Assembly (NCBI GenBank): GCA_015478645.1
Contig: JADMIL010000023.1
Span: forward strand, 1-43,240
DNA: 43,240 nt
Direction of reading: 5' to 3'
DNA from: Candidatus Binataceae bacterium
Lineage (GTDB): Bacteria > Desulfobacterota > Binatia > Binatales > Binataceae
Positions within the stretch are counted from its first letter, which is position 1. Each line of letters starts with the position of its first letter. The position numbers and the translations under genes are program-made. Positions 42,201-43,240 of the stretch are shown in pieces. Under the pieces are notes generated by a model that did not search any database, had not been told where the DNA came from, and saw nothing but the letters and a program-made list of their open reading frames with translations.

Positions 42201-42540
42201 TCAGAAGGGCTCGAGGTAAGTCAGCAAACGGACGGCAATCAGCGCGGCGTAAGTTGCCAATCCGCCGGCTAATAAGCGTCCTGCCCGCTCGTGGCTGCCG
42301 ATCGTGTACAGGATTGCCGACAAGGCGAAGTTCAGCGTTATTACGGCGTGAGCCACGGGACCGACCAGCAATGTCCTGAATCGCGCCAAGCGTCTGGTCC
42401 CACGGCAGCGCGGCGGCGTATTGCGCGGCCCACGATGGCTCGGCTCGAAGCGCGAACAGAGCGGCGGCGCAGGCGGCGATGAGCCATCTGAGGTTCGATC
42501 TCGGCGCTTGCATTACTGCGGTTGGGGTCATGGACAACAT
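42201..42540 (-). pseudogene. trbC: TrbC/VirB2-type conjugative pilin, frameshifted by a 4-bp duplication
   Basis: The first frame encodes a signal-type N-terminus (RWLIAACAAALFALRAEPSWA) and AAALPWDQTLGAIQDIAG; the second continues GPVAHAVITLNFALSAILYT and AGRLLAGGLATYAALIAVRL, giving the two hydrophobic helices of a TrbC pilin. The break is a tandem GACCGACC at 42359-42366 (GGTCGGTC on the coding strand); removing four bases restores one protein of about 111 aa. In complete operons trbD, E, J, L, F, G and I follow; here DUF2274 starts 34 bases after the trbC stop. Confidence 0.8.
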
Positions 42541-42564
42541 GCGTTCTTTGGCTAGGTGACTAAT

Positions 42565-42585
42565 TCGCTATGTAGCGATATATCG
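42565..42585. promoter_or_regulatory. Operator-like palindromes upstream of trbC
   Basis: TCGCTATGTAGCGA (42565-42578) is a perfect palindrome except for its TG centre and overlaps a second perfect palindrome CGATATATCG (42576-42585). They lie 25-45 bases upstream of the trbC ATG. The first matches the motif upstream of the excisionase-like gene at 12 of 14 positions on the opposite strand. Confidence 0.5.
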
Positions 42586-42644
42586 AACGAGTGTCAAGCG
42601 TGAAGATTCGGTCTGCGCGAAACGGTCGGGGGCTTGTCGGCGGG

Positions 42645-43240
42645 CTACTCGGCGAGATAGCCCAGTTGCTTGAGCCGCACGCTGGCGGCTTCGACGGATA
42701 CATCGAAGCCGAGGGAAATACGCTGGCAGAGCGCTGACGCTTCCGGCGAACCTTTGGCAATCGGCGGCCGTTCAGAGCGATTCCGGAAATATGCCTCGAT
42801 CGTCCGCCGTGCGAAGCTCTCCGGCATCAGCAGAGCACCCGAGGCGTAACCGGCCTGCCACTCAAACCAATCTATCACCCGCTCGGTCGGCAGCAGGCTC
42901 TGCCAGTAACAGCGGTCGGGACCTCGTCAGCTATGCACGAATCGCGGCACGCTGCGCTACTGCAAGCAGCAGGCTCTGCCAGTAACAGCGGTCGGGACCT
43001 CGGGCAGCGCCGTACTTGTCGTACAGCCACGCGTGAGCATCACGTGGCCATATTCGTGGGTCAGGGTGGTGCGCAGGCGATTGTTGCGATGCCGTTGCTC
43101 CCACAGTTCCCTCGCGATTTTGACCACCGGCTTTTGGCCGCGCTCAAACTGGGTGAAGCCAAAGACCTCGTGAATGTCGTCGGAGAGATTCGTCGCCAAG
43201 TCGAGGTCGGCGGCGTCACGCTCGATCAGCATCGTGACCG
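42645..43240 (-). pseudogene. ImmA/IrrE-type metallopeptidase, broken, 5' end outside window
   Basis: The - strand encodes a zinc-peptidase domain with HEYGH in TTLTHEYGHVML (about 43044-43058), then, after a one-base loss near 43030-43040, HAWLYDKYGAARGPDRCYWQ. A 76-base insertion made of a 37-base direct repeat plus 39 bases interrupts it, and the C-terminal part resumes as WFEWQAGYASGALLMPESF and ISLGFDVSVEAASVRLKQLG (42878-42645). Members on mobile elements typically cleave the element's repressor. The frame is open at the right edge, so the N-terminus may continue outside. It lies upstream of trbC, where trbB would be expected. Confidence 0.75.
42890..43002. repeat. 37-bp perfect direct repeat inside the ImmA pseudogene
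   Basis: Identical 37-base copies lie at 42890-42926 and 42966-43002, separated by 39 bases. Copy 1 joins smoothly to the 3' coding part and copy 2 to the 5' part, so one copy plus the spacer is an insertion of 76 bases. Confidence 0.93.

Larger units (their letters stand above)
31732..43240. mobile_element. Degenerate integrative conjugative/mobilizable element (left part)
   Basis: Starts at the tRNA-Val 3' fragment and runs off the window. It contains a tyrosine integrase remnant, an excisionase-like gene, a MOBF mobilization module (RHH protein, coupling protein, relaxase), TrbC-type pilin and DUF2274 genes of a type IV secretion operon, a toxin-antitoxin pair, an IS110 insertion and an ImmA-type peptidase. 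Nearly all genes are on the - strand, and base composition is less GC-biased than in the core half. Several key genes are broken, so the element is probably immobile in cis. Confidence 0.75.

Noticed and set aside
42890-43002. Repeat-spacer-repeat (37-39-37) resembling a minimal CRISPR unit
   Set aside because: Only two copies, and the repeat is part of the ImmA-type coding sequence (it encodes GPDRCYWQSLL); no cas genes are nearby. A local duplication explains it.

Overview
The window is a GC-rich (visibly about 65%) bacterial chromosome segment in two very different halves. Positions 1-29290 are a dense core block, almost entirely on the + strand: the 3' part of rpoC, the str operon (rpsL-rpsG-fusA-tuf), and the S10, spc and alpha operons run together (rpsJ to rplQ, with secY, adk, map, infA, rpmJ and rpoA). 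Then come the tldD/pmbA protease pair and a Crp/Fnr-type regulator. Gene order is the ordinary bacterial one. GTG/TTG starts, zinc-ligand versions of S4, S14, L24, L36 and Adk, and long Ala/Lys/Pro tails on several ribosomal proteins suggest a deltaproteobacterial- or Binatota-like Gram-negative organism. That placement is an inference from style, not a demonstrated assignment.

Positions 29291-31701 are a short transition zone: a secreted protein built from two copies of one unrecognised domain (- strand) and an ADP-ribosylglycohydrolase-family protein (+ strand).

At 31732-31776 lies the 3' portion only (anticodon loop to CCA) of a tRNA-Val(TAC) gene on the - strand. From there to the right edge the window is a mobile element, probably an integrative and conjugative or mobilizable element: pRiA4b ORF-3-like protein, DUF433/DUF5615 toxin-antitoxin pair, tyrosine integrase, excisionase-like protein, then a MOBF mobilization module in the R388 order (candidate oriT, ribbon-helix-helix protein, VirD4/TrwB coupling protein, TrwC relaxase-helicase). 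Beyond an IS110-family insertion are DUF2274 and TrbC pilin genes and an ImmA/IrrE peptidase. The tRNA fragment is placed as expected for an island inserted in a tRNA 3' end, with the intact tRNA to the right of the window.

The island is decaying. The integrase has a frameshift and has lost the stretch with its first catalytic Arg. The coupling protein, DUF2274, TrbC and ImmA genes are frameshifted, the toxin has an in-frame stop, and trbD-trbI are absent between trbC and DUF2274. Only the 909-aa relaxase, the RHH protein, the antitoxin and the IS110 transposase look intact.

Less expected observations: a near-identical 14-bp operator-like motif upstream of both the excisionase-like gene and trbC; recurrent 11-21 bp tandem duplications in the spacers and gene ends of the ribosomal operon; a four-Cys cluster in EF-Tu; the duplicated Cys-pair domain of the secreted protein; and a structured leader upstream of the IS110 transposase that could be its bridge RNA.
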